A stretch of 64,000 bases of DNA, from positions 1 through 64,000 of IMG/VR virus record IMGVR_UViG_3300046005_001038; one strand, written 5' to 3'. The position numbers were made by a program, and so were the translations under genes. Positions 7,541-14,236 of the stretch are shown piece by piece. This DNA is from a virus. Below the pieces are notes generated by a model, which saw only the letters and a program-made list of their open reading frames with translations, did no database searches and was not told the origin of the DNA. Numbering within the stretch: the stretch's first letter is position 1; each line of letters opens with the position of its first letter.

Positions 7541-7577
7541 ACCCTGTAGTTTAGCGTAGCGATTGCAGGGTTTTATT
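7541..7577 (+). terminator. Terminator after the DUF669 gene
   Basis: ACCCTG (7541-7546) pairs with CAGGGT (7566-7571), followed by TTTTATTTT. A TTGACC hexamer at 7538-7543 overlaps the 5' arm, repeating the layout seen in other left-arm gaps. Confidence 0.6.
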
Positions 7578-7596
7578 TTCTTAGGAGTGGATTAAA

Positions 7597-7773
7597 ATGA
7601 ATCCAGAAAAAGAAATGTGTAGACACAAATCCTTTTTTAGAGTAAAAGAAGATTATAAAGATAAATTGTGGGATATTTGTTTGTATTTAGGCTTAGACGA
7701 TGATGATTATGACAAATTAAGAGATTTGTTTGTTGAAGCGATGAATGATAGTTATGTGGTTGGAGAGAATTAA
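7597..7773 (+). CDS. Small hypothetical protein
   Basis: 58 residues after TAGGAGTGG. Acidic and helical (LDDDDYDKLRDLFVEAMND). It precedes the nuclease gene by 1 nt. No family is recognised. Confidence 0.6.
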   Translation: MNPEKEMCRHKSFFRVKEDYKDKLWDICLYLGLDDDDYDKLRDLFVEAMNDSYVVGEN

Positions 7774-7774
7774 G

Positions 7775-8710
7775 ATGGGTAAAATAGCACAATATACACC
7801 AGCAACAATCACATTAGAAATGATTGAAGCAACATTGTACGCAAGTCAAGGTACAGAGTATCGAGGATTATTAAAGAAATGGTACAATATAATCGATGAC
7901 GCTTATCGTCCTAGCTCACCAAAGTCACATAGAAATCATCTAGGTTGCTCTGTGATAGGTAAAGAATGCATACGCTCTATTTGGTATGGTAGCAGATGGG
8001 TGTTAGATACTAAATTTAGCGGACGTATGAATTTACTTTTTAACACAGGGAGTCTATATGAAGCAAGATTTTGTGCATTATTAGATTCAATCGGTATTGA
8101 AGTATTGCAAAATGACCCTTCAACTGGACGACAATGGGGTGTATCTTCAGTAAATGGTCACTTCATGGGTTCAGGCGATGGTGTGGCGATAGGTGTGCCT
8201 GATATTCCTAAAGGTGAAAAATGCTTATTGGAAATGAAATCACATGGAGAAAATAGCTTTAAAAAGCTAAAGAAAGTTGGTGTAGTTGAAGCGAAGCCAG
8301 AACACCATATTCAAGTCCAAATGTACCTTGAGTTAATGGGATTAAAATATGCTATGTATATGGCGGTTAATAAAAATACAGATGAGCTTCATTTTGAAAT
8401 TATCGAACATAATACTTATTTAGCAAATCATTTTTTAGAACGAGCTGAAACGATTATTTGGAGTGATTCAGCTCCTAAAAGAGAGTTTAAAGCAGATTCT
8501 ACTGTATGTAAATACTGTGATTACGCGATGTTATGTCACTTAGGCGACACATCTGAGGTCGATAAGTCGTGTCGCACTTGCCGTTGGTCATATCCATCAC
8601 AACATGAAAATGAAAAATCTTCTTGGATTTGTGGTAAATATCAATGTATCATTCCGAAAGAAAAAGCATTAGACGGTTGTTCAAAATGGGAAATGCGAGA
8701 TTTGACATAA
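7775..8710 (+). CDS. Cas4-like PD-(D/E)XK nuclease
   Basis: 311 residues from ATG 7775. The core is GSGDGVA then CLLEMKSH (PD-(D/E)XK motif) and HHIQVQMYLELMG (QxxxY motif). A C-terminal cluster CKYCDYAMLC and an upstream Cys pair (GCSVIGKECI) fit the iron-sulfur type of Cas4/AddB-like exonucleases. A second Cys cluster (CRTCRW...CGKYQC...GC) at the end looks like a zinc ribbon. It probably resects DNA ends for the Sak4/DUF669 system. Confidence 0.85.
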   Translation: MGKIAQYTPATITLEMIEATLYASQGTEYRGLLKKWYNIIDDAYRPSSPKSHRNHLGCSVIGKECIRSIWYGSRWVLDTKFSGRMNLLFNTGSLYEARFCALLDSIGIEVLQNDPSTGRQWGVSSVNGHFMGSGDGVAIGVPDIPKGEKCLLEMKSHGENSFKKLKKVGVVEAKPEHHIQVQMYLELMGLKYAMYMAVNKNTDELHFEIIEHNTYLANHFLERAETIIWSDSAPKREFKADSTVCKYCDYAMLCHLGDTSEVDKSCRTCRWSYPSQHENEKSSWICGKYQCIIPKEKALDGCSKWEMRDLT

Positions 8711-8717
8711 TTTAAAT

Positions 8718-8753
8718 TTGACAATAAGGCGGGTGTAAAGTTTTTAACGCCTT
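8718..8753 (+). promoter_or_regulatory. TTGACA box overlapped by a hairpin
   Basis: TTGACA at 8718-8723 is followed at once by a hairpin (AAGGCG 8726-8731 with CGCCTT 8748-8753). No good -10 is seen at 17 nt. The arrangement resembles the combined promoter/terminator gaps elsewhere, but a function is uncertain. Confidence 0.35.
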
Positions 8754-8768
8754 ACCAAGTTTGGTTGG

Positions 8769-8789
8769 CGTTAGTACGGTGTACTAACG
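8769..8789 (+). other. Perfect short hairpin in non-coding gap
   Basis: A perfect 9-bp inverted repeat with a 3-nt loop (8769-8777 with 8781-8789, loop GGT), followed by GTAGTCGTTTTG. It may act as a weak terminator insulating the downstream mobile-gene cassette. Confidence 0.5.
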
Positions 8790-8821
8790 GTAGTCGTTTT
8801 GTGATTGAAAACAATAAAGAG

Positions 8822-8850
8822 TTGCTTCAATTACAAGCATGATGTAGAAT
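8822..8850 (+). promoter_or_regulatory. sigma70-type promoter for the second GIY-YIG gene
   Basis: TTGCTT (8822-8827), a 17-nt spacer and TAGAAT (8845-8850). The distance from the -10 box to the first base of the leader element (4 nt between) is identical to the one at 85-118. Confidence 0.55.
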
Positions 8851-8854
8851 TTGT

Positions 8855-8904
8855 ATACGGTCTAGTTCGACGGGACGAAACGGCTTTAGCAACCTTGACC
8901 GTAT
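8855..8904 (+). promoter_or_regulatory. Structured leader element, copy 2 (upstream of homing endonuclease)
   Basis: P1 ATACGGTC (8855-8862) pairs with GACCGTAT (8897-8904) around a 34-nt interior. Inside are hairpin TTCG/CGAA (8866-8869 with 8876-8879) and a hairpin with loop CTTTAGCAA (8884-8892) closed by GG/CC. Relative to copy 1 the P1 stem is entirely different yet still paired, and the loop-closing pairs are inverted. This is covariation supporting a real RNA fold. The following ATCACAATAACCTTAATG and GAGGAATCAA parallel the other copies. Confidence 0.6.
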
Positions 8905-8951
8905 TTGTAAATGCTAATCACAATAACCTTAATGCTATAGAGGAATCAAAG

Positions 8952-9821
8952 ATGTCAGATGAAAGAAATCATTTAATTTATAAAATAAAATCTCCTTCCA
9001 GTAAAGTTTATATTGGACAAACAGTGAATTTAAAACAACGACTTAATAATCATAAAAATAAAAGGTCGTCTTGCATTGCTATTTCAAATGCAATTCAAAA
9101 ATACGGTTGGGATAACATGACCGTTGAAGTATTACATGAAAATCTTACATTAGATGAAGCAAATGAATTAGAAGAATTTGAAATAGTAAATAATAATTCT
9201 TTAATTCCTAACGGATATAATATGCTTACAGGTGGAGCAAATTCTTTACACACGGAAGTAACAAAAAATAAAATAAGCATTGCTAATAAAGGAAAAAAGC
9301 GTTCTGAAGAACATTGTAAACGAATGTCTGAAATAAATACTGGTAAGAAAATCCCACCTGAAATTATTGCGAAGATAGTTGCTACTAATACAGGAAAAAA
9401 ACGAACTCAGGAGTTTAAAGACGCAATGTCCAAACTTCATACTGGAAGAATCATAAAACCTGAATCTATTGCAAAAGCTAAGGAAACTAGTATTAAAAAC
9501 GGAGGATATACTCCAACACAAGATACGATTGATAAATTTAAAACGTCTTATTTTAAGGTCAATTTCATTAAAGAATATGAACTTTATAAAAGTAAAATAG
9601 ACACACTCGATAATAATATAAGTTTTTCAGCAAGAAAATTTGCTGATTGGTTAGGTGTCAATAGTAAAACAGTTCTTAAGAAAATAGCAGATGGACTATT
9701 CGACGGTTTACAAACTGCTAGAGATAATCATAATAGAAAGTTTTATAATTTTACTAAACCTATAATTGTAAATTATTATGAGTCAATGCACACAAAATTA
9801 TTCGGAGATAAAAATGTCTAA
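8952..9821 (+). CDS. GIY-YIG homing endonuclease with NUMOD3 and C-terminal HTH
   Basis: 289 residues from ATG 8952, preceded by GAGGAATCAA. An upstream in-frame TTG at 8805 would run through the structured leader and is rejected. Residues about 4-90 are the GIY-YIG domain (LIYKIKSPSSKVYIGQTVNL). NUMOD3-like repeats follow (EVTKNKISIANKGKKRSEEH...). The C-terminus (FSARKFADWLGVNSKTVLKK) looks like a helix-turn-helix specificity domain. It lies between the nuclease and helicase genes and its stop overlaps the helicase start, so it is a free-standing mobile gene in the replication module. Confidence 0.9.
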   Translation: MSDERNHLIYKIKSPSSKVYIGQTVNLKQRLNNHKNKRSSCIAISNAIQKYGWDNMTVEVLHENLTLDEANELEEFEIVNNNSLIPNGYNMLTGGANSLHTEVTKNKISIANKGKKRSEEHCKRMSEINTGKKIPPEIIAKIVATNTGKKRTQEFKDAMSKLHTGRIIKPESIAKAKETSIKNGGYTPTQDTIDKFKTSYFKVNFIKEYELYKSKIDTLDNNISFSARKFADWLGVNSKTVLKKIADGLFDGLQTARDNHNRKFYNFTKPIIVNYYESMHTKLFGDKNV

Positions 9822-11658
9822 TAAAAGAATTCCAAGAGAGTATCAAAATTGGGCTATGGAAGCTATTTTTGAATCATGTAAAGAAAAAGATGTTAATCCA
9901 GTTATAGCATTGCCTGTAGGAACAGGTAAAGAGTCTGTTCAGTCATTCTTTATTCAAAAAGTGTTGTTTAAAGCTCCTAGAACTAGATTTCTATGTGTTG
10001 TTGCATCACAGGAATTGGTCGAGCAAAATGAAAAAGGATTGCTTGATGTTTGGTCAACTGCACCTACTGGTGTTTATTGTAGCGGGTTAAATAGAAAAGA
10101 AATTGCACAAGTTACGTTTGCTTCAATAGGTTCTATTGCTAAGAAATATGAATTATTAGGTAAAGTTGATATTGTTATGATTGACGAGTGCCAGAATGTG
10201 AGCGTTGTAGCCACTACGATGTACACTCATTTAATAAATTCATTGAAAGCTGTAAATCCTAAATTGCGAGTAATAGGCTTGTCTGGGACACCTTTTCGAT
10301 TAGGACACGGTTTATTATACGAAAATCACCCTGTATTTAATAAATTAGCTTTGACTATGTGTGATTTTGACGGATATAAATACTTCTTCGATAATTACTA
10401 TCTGTGTCCTTTAATATCAAAAAGAACTGTCACATTGTTAGATTATGGCAATGTGAAAAAAGCGAGTAACGGCGATTACGACCAACATCAACTACAAGAA
10501 GCACTAGATAAAGAATCCGTGACAAGGTCGGCATTAGAAGAAATTGTAATGTACGGAGCTGATAGAAAATGCTGGTTGATTTTTGCAAGCGGTGTTGAAC
10601 ACTCAGACCATATTGCGGAGATGCTAAATACAGAATTCGGAATCCCCACTGTGAGTATCCACAGTAAACTTGATGATACCACTAGAAAACAATACATTGC
10701 GGATTATAAAGCAGGTAAGTATAGATGCGCTGTAAATAATTTAGTGCTGACCGTAGGATTCAATCATCCTGCGATTGATTTATTAGCGGATATTGCACCC
10801 ACAACTAGCCCTGTTAGATTTGTGCAAAAATTGGGACGTTCGAGTCGAATGTTATTTAAAGGAAATCACGATATTTCTACATTGGAAGGTAGAAAGGCGG
10901 CTCAAATAGAAGGTGGTAAAATGAACGCTCTCGTGCTTGATTTCGCACGAAATGTTGATTTTCATGGAAGTCTGAATATGGTCGAACCTCCAAAACCAAA
11001 AGGTAAAGGCGGTGATGGAAAACAACCTGTTAAAACCTGCATTGCTTTTGAATGTGGTTGCAGTTCGTTAAACAAATCCAAATGCGATGTTCACTCGACT
11101 TCGGTAATCTGTAATACTATTCATCATCCGTCAGCTAGGTTTTGTGACTGTTGTGGAGCTGAGTTTGTATTTGAAGTCAAAATCACCCACACAGCGAGCA
11201 ACAAAGATATTATTGCCAAAGAAAAAGTTACTAAAACGGATTTAAAAACCCCTAAACCAAAACTCCCAGACCCTGAATCAGAATGGTATCCAGTCCAACA
11301 CATCGAATACAAACGTCAAAAAACTAAATCTGGTGATATGTTAAAGGTTAGCTATAATCCTTCCACACTAGATGCTGTTGAATGGATTGGATTTGAACAT
11401 CCAGATGGTTCATGGCAACGGTCAGCTTCATTTAGCTGGTGGAACAAACGTATTAGCGGTAAATGTCCACGAAGCATCGATGAAGTATTAAAATATGTTG
11501 ACCAATTACCAAAACCTGCTAGAATACTTGTGTCACAAAAAGGCAAGTATTTAAACGTAAAGAAAGTAGAATTTGCTGATGATTTTGTGATGAGTAGATT
11601 GGTTGAAGTTGAATCAGTAAGTATTGCTGATTTGGATAGTGATTCGATTCCTTTTTAG
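9814..11658 (+). CDS. Superfamily 2 DEAD/DEAH-type helicase
   Basis: 614 residues from ATG 9814 (preceded by CGGAGA). Motif I is LPVGTGKE (Lys39), motif II is MIDECQNV (about residue 122, DECQ instead of DEAH/DEXD), motif III is GLSGTPFR and motif VI is QKLGRSSR (about 339). After the helicase core come Cys clusters (CGCSSLNKSKC, CDCCGAEF) typical of a zinc-binding region and a C-terminal unknown domain. It probably unwinds DNA during replication or recombination. No replicative DnaB-type helicase is seen in the window. Confidence 0.9.
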   Translation: MSNKRIPREYQNWAMEAIFESCKEKDVNPVIALPVGTGKESVQSFFIQKVLFKAPRTRFLCVVASQELVEQNEKGLLDVWSTAPTGVYCSGLNRKEIAQVTFASIGSIAKKYELLGKVDIVMIDECQNVSVVATTMYTHLINSLKAVNPKLRVIGLSGTPFRLGHGLLYENHPVFNKLALTMCDFDGYKYFFDNYYLCPLISKRTVTLLDYGNVKKASNGDYDQHQLQEALDKESVTRSALEEIVMYGADRKCWLIFASGVEHSDHIAEMLNTEFGIPTVSIHSKLDDTTRKQYIADYKAGKYRCAVNNLVLTVGFNHPAIDLLADIAPTTSPVRFVQKLGRSSRMLFKGNHDISTLEGRKAAQIEGGKMNALVLDFARNVDFHGSLNMVEPPKPKGKGGDGKQPVKTCIAFECGCSSLNKSKCDVHSTSVICNTIHHPSARFCDCCGAEFVFEVKITHTASNKDIIAKEKVTKTDLKTPKPKLPDPESEWYPVQHIEYKRQKTKSGDMLKVSYNPSTLDAVEWIGFEHPDGSWQRSASFSWWNKRISGKCPRSIDEVLKYVDQLPKPARILVSQKGKYLNVKKVEFADDFVMSRLVEVESVSIADLDSDSIPF

Positions 11659-11667
11659 GAGAAATTT

Positions 11668-11697
11668 ATGAGTAAATTAGGTGTAGGAAATGAGTAA
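11668..11697 (+). other. Nine-codon leader ORF from a duplicated start
   Basis: ATGAGTAAATTA occurs twice, 22 nt apart. The first copy (11668) has the good AGGAG site (11657-11661) but stops after nine codons (MSKLGVGNE). The second (11690) starts the real gene, and its only purine run is too close. Translation of the mini-ORF would deliver ribosomes to the second start. Confidence 0.4.
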
Positions 11698-11977
11698 ATT
11701 ACTCGTCGATTACTGTAATCGTATTGGTTCAATATCAGGTAAGACTAAGTGTGAATCAGGTTATAGTTTCGATGCAGATGAAGAATGTGTTGATGCAGTT
11801 AAAATAACTTACCTAGAAGGCTCAAGGGACGTTAAATGGGAATCAAATGAGAAAATGTATCGTGAAAAAAGAAACGCTCGTAGACGGGAATTGTATCCGA
11901 ATACGAGTGAAGTTAAAAATTCCAAAAGACGTGAGAAGTATAAAATTAACCGTGATAAGAAACGCGAGGAAGAATGA
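11690..11977 (+). CDS. Hypothetical basic protein
   Basis: 95 residues. The N-terminal third has three cysteines (DYCNR, TKCESG, EECVD). The C-terminal half is strongly basic (EKMYREKRNARRREL...KINRDKKREEE), as in nucleic-acid-binding tails. No family is recognised. It overlaps the next gene. Confidence 0.65.
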   Translation: MSKLLVDYCNRIGSISGKTKCESGYSFDADEECVDAVKITYLEGSRDVKWESNEKMYREKRNARRRELYPNTSEVKNSKRREKYKINRDKKREEE

Positions 11978-12192
11978 TGGATGTAATTGAAAAAGATTGG
12001 AATGATTGTTATGATTGCTTAGAAGAAAACGGATTTTCTGAAAAGGACATCCTTACCTTTGCTAGAAAGTATTATCTAAAGTATAGAACAATAGAATTAG
12101 ATAATTTAGCAGGTAAGATGACAGATGAATTAAATTCCTTGCGTGCAATATCTGACAAGTATTTAGAAGCTATTTATAAAGAGATTAACTAA
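11974..12192 (+). CDS. Small hypothetical protein
   Basis: 72 residues after GCGAGGAAGA. Acidic and helical (EKDWNDCYDCLEENGFSEKDI). It ends 1 nt before thyX, so the two are co-transcribed. Function unknown. Confidence 0.6.
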   Translation: MMDVIEKDWNDCYDCLEENGFSEKDILTFARKYYLKYRTIELDNLAGKMTDELNSLRAISDKYLEAIYKEIN

Positions 12193-12193
12193 T

Positions 12194-12925
12194 ATGAAAC
12201 TAAATGAAAAACAAACTGTATTTAATGATGGTATTGGTTATATTCAATTGCTAGATGTGTTTGGCGATGACAAAGTAGTTGTTGATGCGGCAAGAGTGTC
12301 AATGCACAAGGAATCAGACCAATATACAGATGACCAGAATCAACGTCTGATTAACTATCTATTGAACAACAATCATTTTACCCCTGTTTGTCATCCGCAA
12401 ATTAGATTGCGTATTTTAATGCCTATTCTTGTGGCTAGACAATGGTTCAAACACAATATCGGTATTGTGCGTAATGAAGAATCTCGTCGATATGTTGATT
12501 ATTTACCACAGGTATTTACGCCAGACACATGGCGTTCACGAGCAGAGCGCGTTAAACAAGGCTCTATTGATGAACCTGTTGTGAACTCTGCGATGGTACA
12601 GCGTGCGTATGAAAACAGCATTAAAGTCGCATTAGATACCTATGAATTCATGTTAGCTAACGATGTAGCCCCTGAATTATCGAGAAGTGTGTTACCACAA
12701 TCATGCTACGTTGAATTTGTTGAAACAATTTCTTTACAGGCAATGCTCCGTGTGATACATTTACGCACAGATTCACACGCACAGAAAGAAATTCAGTTAT
12801 ACGCTAAAGTGTATGAATCTATCGTAAAAGAACATTTCCCGATGGTTTGGAATGCTTTGAATCCAATTGTTACACAAGAAGTGTCTAAATCATGGTTAAG
12901 CAAATTATTATTTTGGAGAAAGTAA
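12194..12925 (+). CDS. thyX: Flavin-dependent thymidylate synthase ThyX
   Basis: 243 residues, normal for ThyX. The signature region is LVARQWFKHNIGIVRNEESR, where the usual RHR start of the ThyX motif is KHN while NEESRRY is kept. A later ELSRSVLPQSCYVEF matches the dUMP-binding region. The enzyme methylates dUMP to dTMP using FAD and methylenetetrahydrofolate. With NrdAB downstream it feeds dNTP supply for AT-rich phage DNA. Confidence 0.92.
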   Translation: MKLNEKQTVFNDGIGYIQLLDVFGDDKVVVDAARVSMHKESDQYTDDQNQRLINYLLNNNHFTPVCHPQIRLRILMPILVARQWFKHNIGIVRNEESRRYVDYLPQVFTPDTWRSRAERVKQGSIDEPVVNSAMVQRAYENSIKVALDTYEFMLANDVAPELSRSVLPQSCYVEFVETISLQAMLRVIHLRTDSHAQKEIQLYAKVYESIVKEHFPMVWNALNPIVTQEVSKSWLSKLLFWRK

Positions 12926-13135
12926 ATGATATTCGGATTATTTAACAGTAATTATTCAGCCGACAAAAAAGCTAAAGATAAACAAAAGCGAGAGCTGAAC
13001 TCTCGTAGAAATTCAAGCTATGATTATGATAATAGCAGTATGACAGTGTATTCTAATTTCAGTTCAGATTGTTCTAGCTCCTCATCTTCCGATTGTTCTA
13101 GTTCATGTGATAGTGGTTCTTGTGGTGGAGATTAG
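12926..13135 (+). CDS. Ser/Asp/Cys-rich small protein
   Basis: 69 residues, starting directly at the thyX stop after TTTTGGAGA. The N-terminus is hydrophobic then basic (MIFGLFNSNYSADKKAKDKQ). The last 25 residues are almost only Ser, Asp, Cys and Gly, with four cysteines (SDC, SDC, SSC, SGSC). Such tails can bind metal or be highly flexible. Function unknown. Confidence 0.6.
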   Translation: MIFGLFNSNYSADKKAKDKQKRELNSRRNSSYDYDNSSMTVYSNFSSDCSSSSSSDCSSSCDSGSCGGD

Positions 13136-13137
13136 TA

Positions 13138-13386
13138 ATGAAAAATGTTAGTTTTCAAAAACCTTATATTTCACAAGTAGACGGTAAGGTTAAGTTCATC
13201 CCTAGATTACATCTTGTTTCAACGTCATATACTTGTGAAGAAGCATTTGACTTGATTAGAGAGATTCACGATAACATCAATGAGATTAAGATAACCAAAT
13301 CGTTTCTTGAAAAATACAAAGATGACCGTGATGTGGTTGAGAATTTTATTAACGATATGTTTGCGAGAGATAGCGATGCGCACTAA
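13138..13386 (+). CDS. Hypothetical protein
   Basis: 82 residues from ATG 13138, chosen over the upstream in-frame start because it avoids overlapping the previous gene. The N-terminal part is basic and beta-like, the rest helical (AFDLIREIHDNINEIKI). No family is recognised. Confidence 0.6.
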   Translation: MKNVSFQKPYISQVDGKVKFIPRLHLVSTSYTCEEAFDLIREIHDNINEIKITKSFLEKYKDDRDVVENFINDMFARDSDAH

Positions 13387-13615
13387 AAATATATCCGTAC
13401 ATTCTTTAGAGAGTGGTGGTGAAAATATGAATAGAGTCATCTACGATAAAATGCGATTAGAATTTCGTTATTATGGACTTGTGGACATTGCTGATTTTAG
13501 TGTACATTACTTGCGTGAGTTCTTAGGTGACTCACCACAATTACATGATTTACAGGCTTTAGTGGATAATAAGGCTGTAGAACTAGAAAAACAACGAAAT
13601 CTAACTTGGGAGTAA
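13376..13615 (+). CDS. Small hypothetical protein, start uncertain
   Basis: 79 residues if it starts at ATG 13376, overlapping the previous gene. 62 residues if it starts at ATG 13427, after AGAGTGGTGGTG. The shared part is helical (DKMRLEFRYYGLVDIADFSV). Function unknown. Confidence 0.55.
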   Translation: MRTKNISVHSLESGGENMNRVIYDKMRLEFRYYGLVDIADFSVHYLREFLGDSPQLHDLQALVDNKAVELEKQRNLTWE

Positions 13616-13618
13616 GGA

Positions 13619-13771
13619 ATGAATTTTAACATTATGCTAAATGACATCTGTGAAGAAATGTCATTATCAGCAGTAGAAGTATATGAGTTTTCACGTTGGA
13701 TGAATGCTAAATTCAATGATGATGACTTTGATGATGAAGGTAATTTGGTAAGCGGTGAGTTGTATGATTGA
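13619..13771 (+). CDS. Small acidic protein
   Basis: 50 residues. A helix (NDICEEMSLSAVEVYEFSRW) is followed by an acidic tail (NDDDFDDEG). The start follows GAGTAAGGA. It overlaps the next gene. Function unknown. Confidence 0.55.
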   Translation: MNFNIMLNDICEEMSLSAVEVYEFSRWMNAKFNDDDFDDEGNLVSGELYD

Positions 13772-13916
13772 TGCTGCTATACGAGGTTACAAGAATGAAA
13801 AAGCGTATGTCGCTTCCGAAATCAATCGGAAAGAAAAACAAGTTAGTACGCTAAAACAGAAGTACAAAATGTTAGAAAGTAAAATAATTGAATTGGAGAA
13901 AAAGAAAGATGAATGA
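13764..13916 (+). CDS. Small coiled-coil protein
   Basis: 50 residues, overlapping both neighbours. From residue 18 on it is a charged heptad-like helix (INRKEKQVSTLKQKYKMLES), so a coiled coil is likely. Function unknown. Confidence 0.55.
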   Translation: MIDAAIRGYKNEKAYVASEINRKEKQVSTLKQKYKMLESKIIELEKKKDE

Positions 13917-14133
13917 AGAACAAGTACAAGAAGGTCGTAATGCTTTAATCGCATTAGGTTGGGAGTCAGCAAGTATTGATGCGTTTGCTCGTATCACCTG
14001 TAATAATGAGATTAAGAAAGAGATTTCGTCAGGTTTATTACCTTATCTTAACAATGTGGTTAATGATTTAGGTGATTTACAGGCTGATTTGAATGCTTTG
14101 ATTGTTCACATTCAGGAGTTTAATAATGGATAA
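13909..14133 (+). CDS. Hypothetical helical protein
   Basis: 74 residues from ATG 13909, preceded by TTGGAGAAAAAG. Helical throughout (EQVQEGRNALIALGWESA...). No family is recognised. Confidence 0.55.
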   Translation: MNEEQVQEGRNALIALGWESASIDAFARITCNNEIKKEISSGLLPYLNNVVNDLGDLQADLNALIVHIQEFNNG

Positions 14134-14236
14134 GGTTATTGCTGGAATGTTAGCGAGTTATATTGTGGCTATCTACTTAGGTAGTTTAGTGGGTGTTGGA
14201 ATGGTTGTTGTTGATTTTGTGAGAGGTTTAGGATGA
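14126..14236 (+). CDS. Very small membrane protein
   Basis: 36 residues after CAGGAG. One long hydrophobic helix (AGMLASYIVAIYLGSLVGVG) with a short basic end. Its stop overlaps the nrdA start (ATGA), so it is translationally coupled to nrdA. Function unknown. Confidence 0.5.
   Translation: MDKVIAGMLASYIVAIYLGSLVGVGMVVVDFVRGLG

Noticed and set aside
8805-8951. N-terminal extension of the second GIY-YIG gene from TTG 8805
   Set aside because: It would translate the structured leader and the promoter at 8822-8850. ATG 8952 has the good ribosome site and fits the GIY-YIG domain start.
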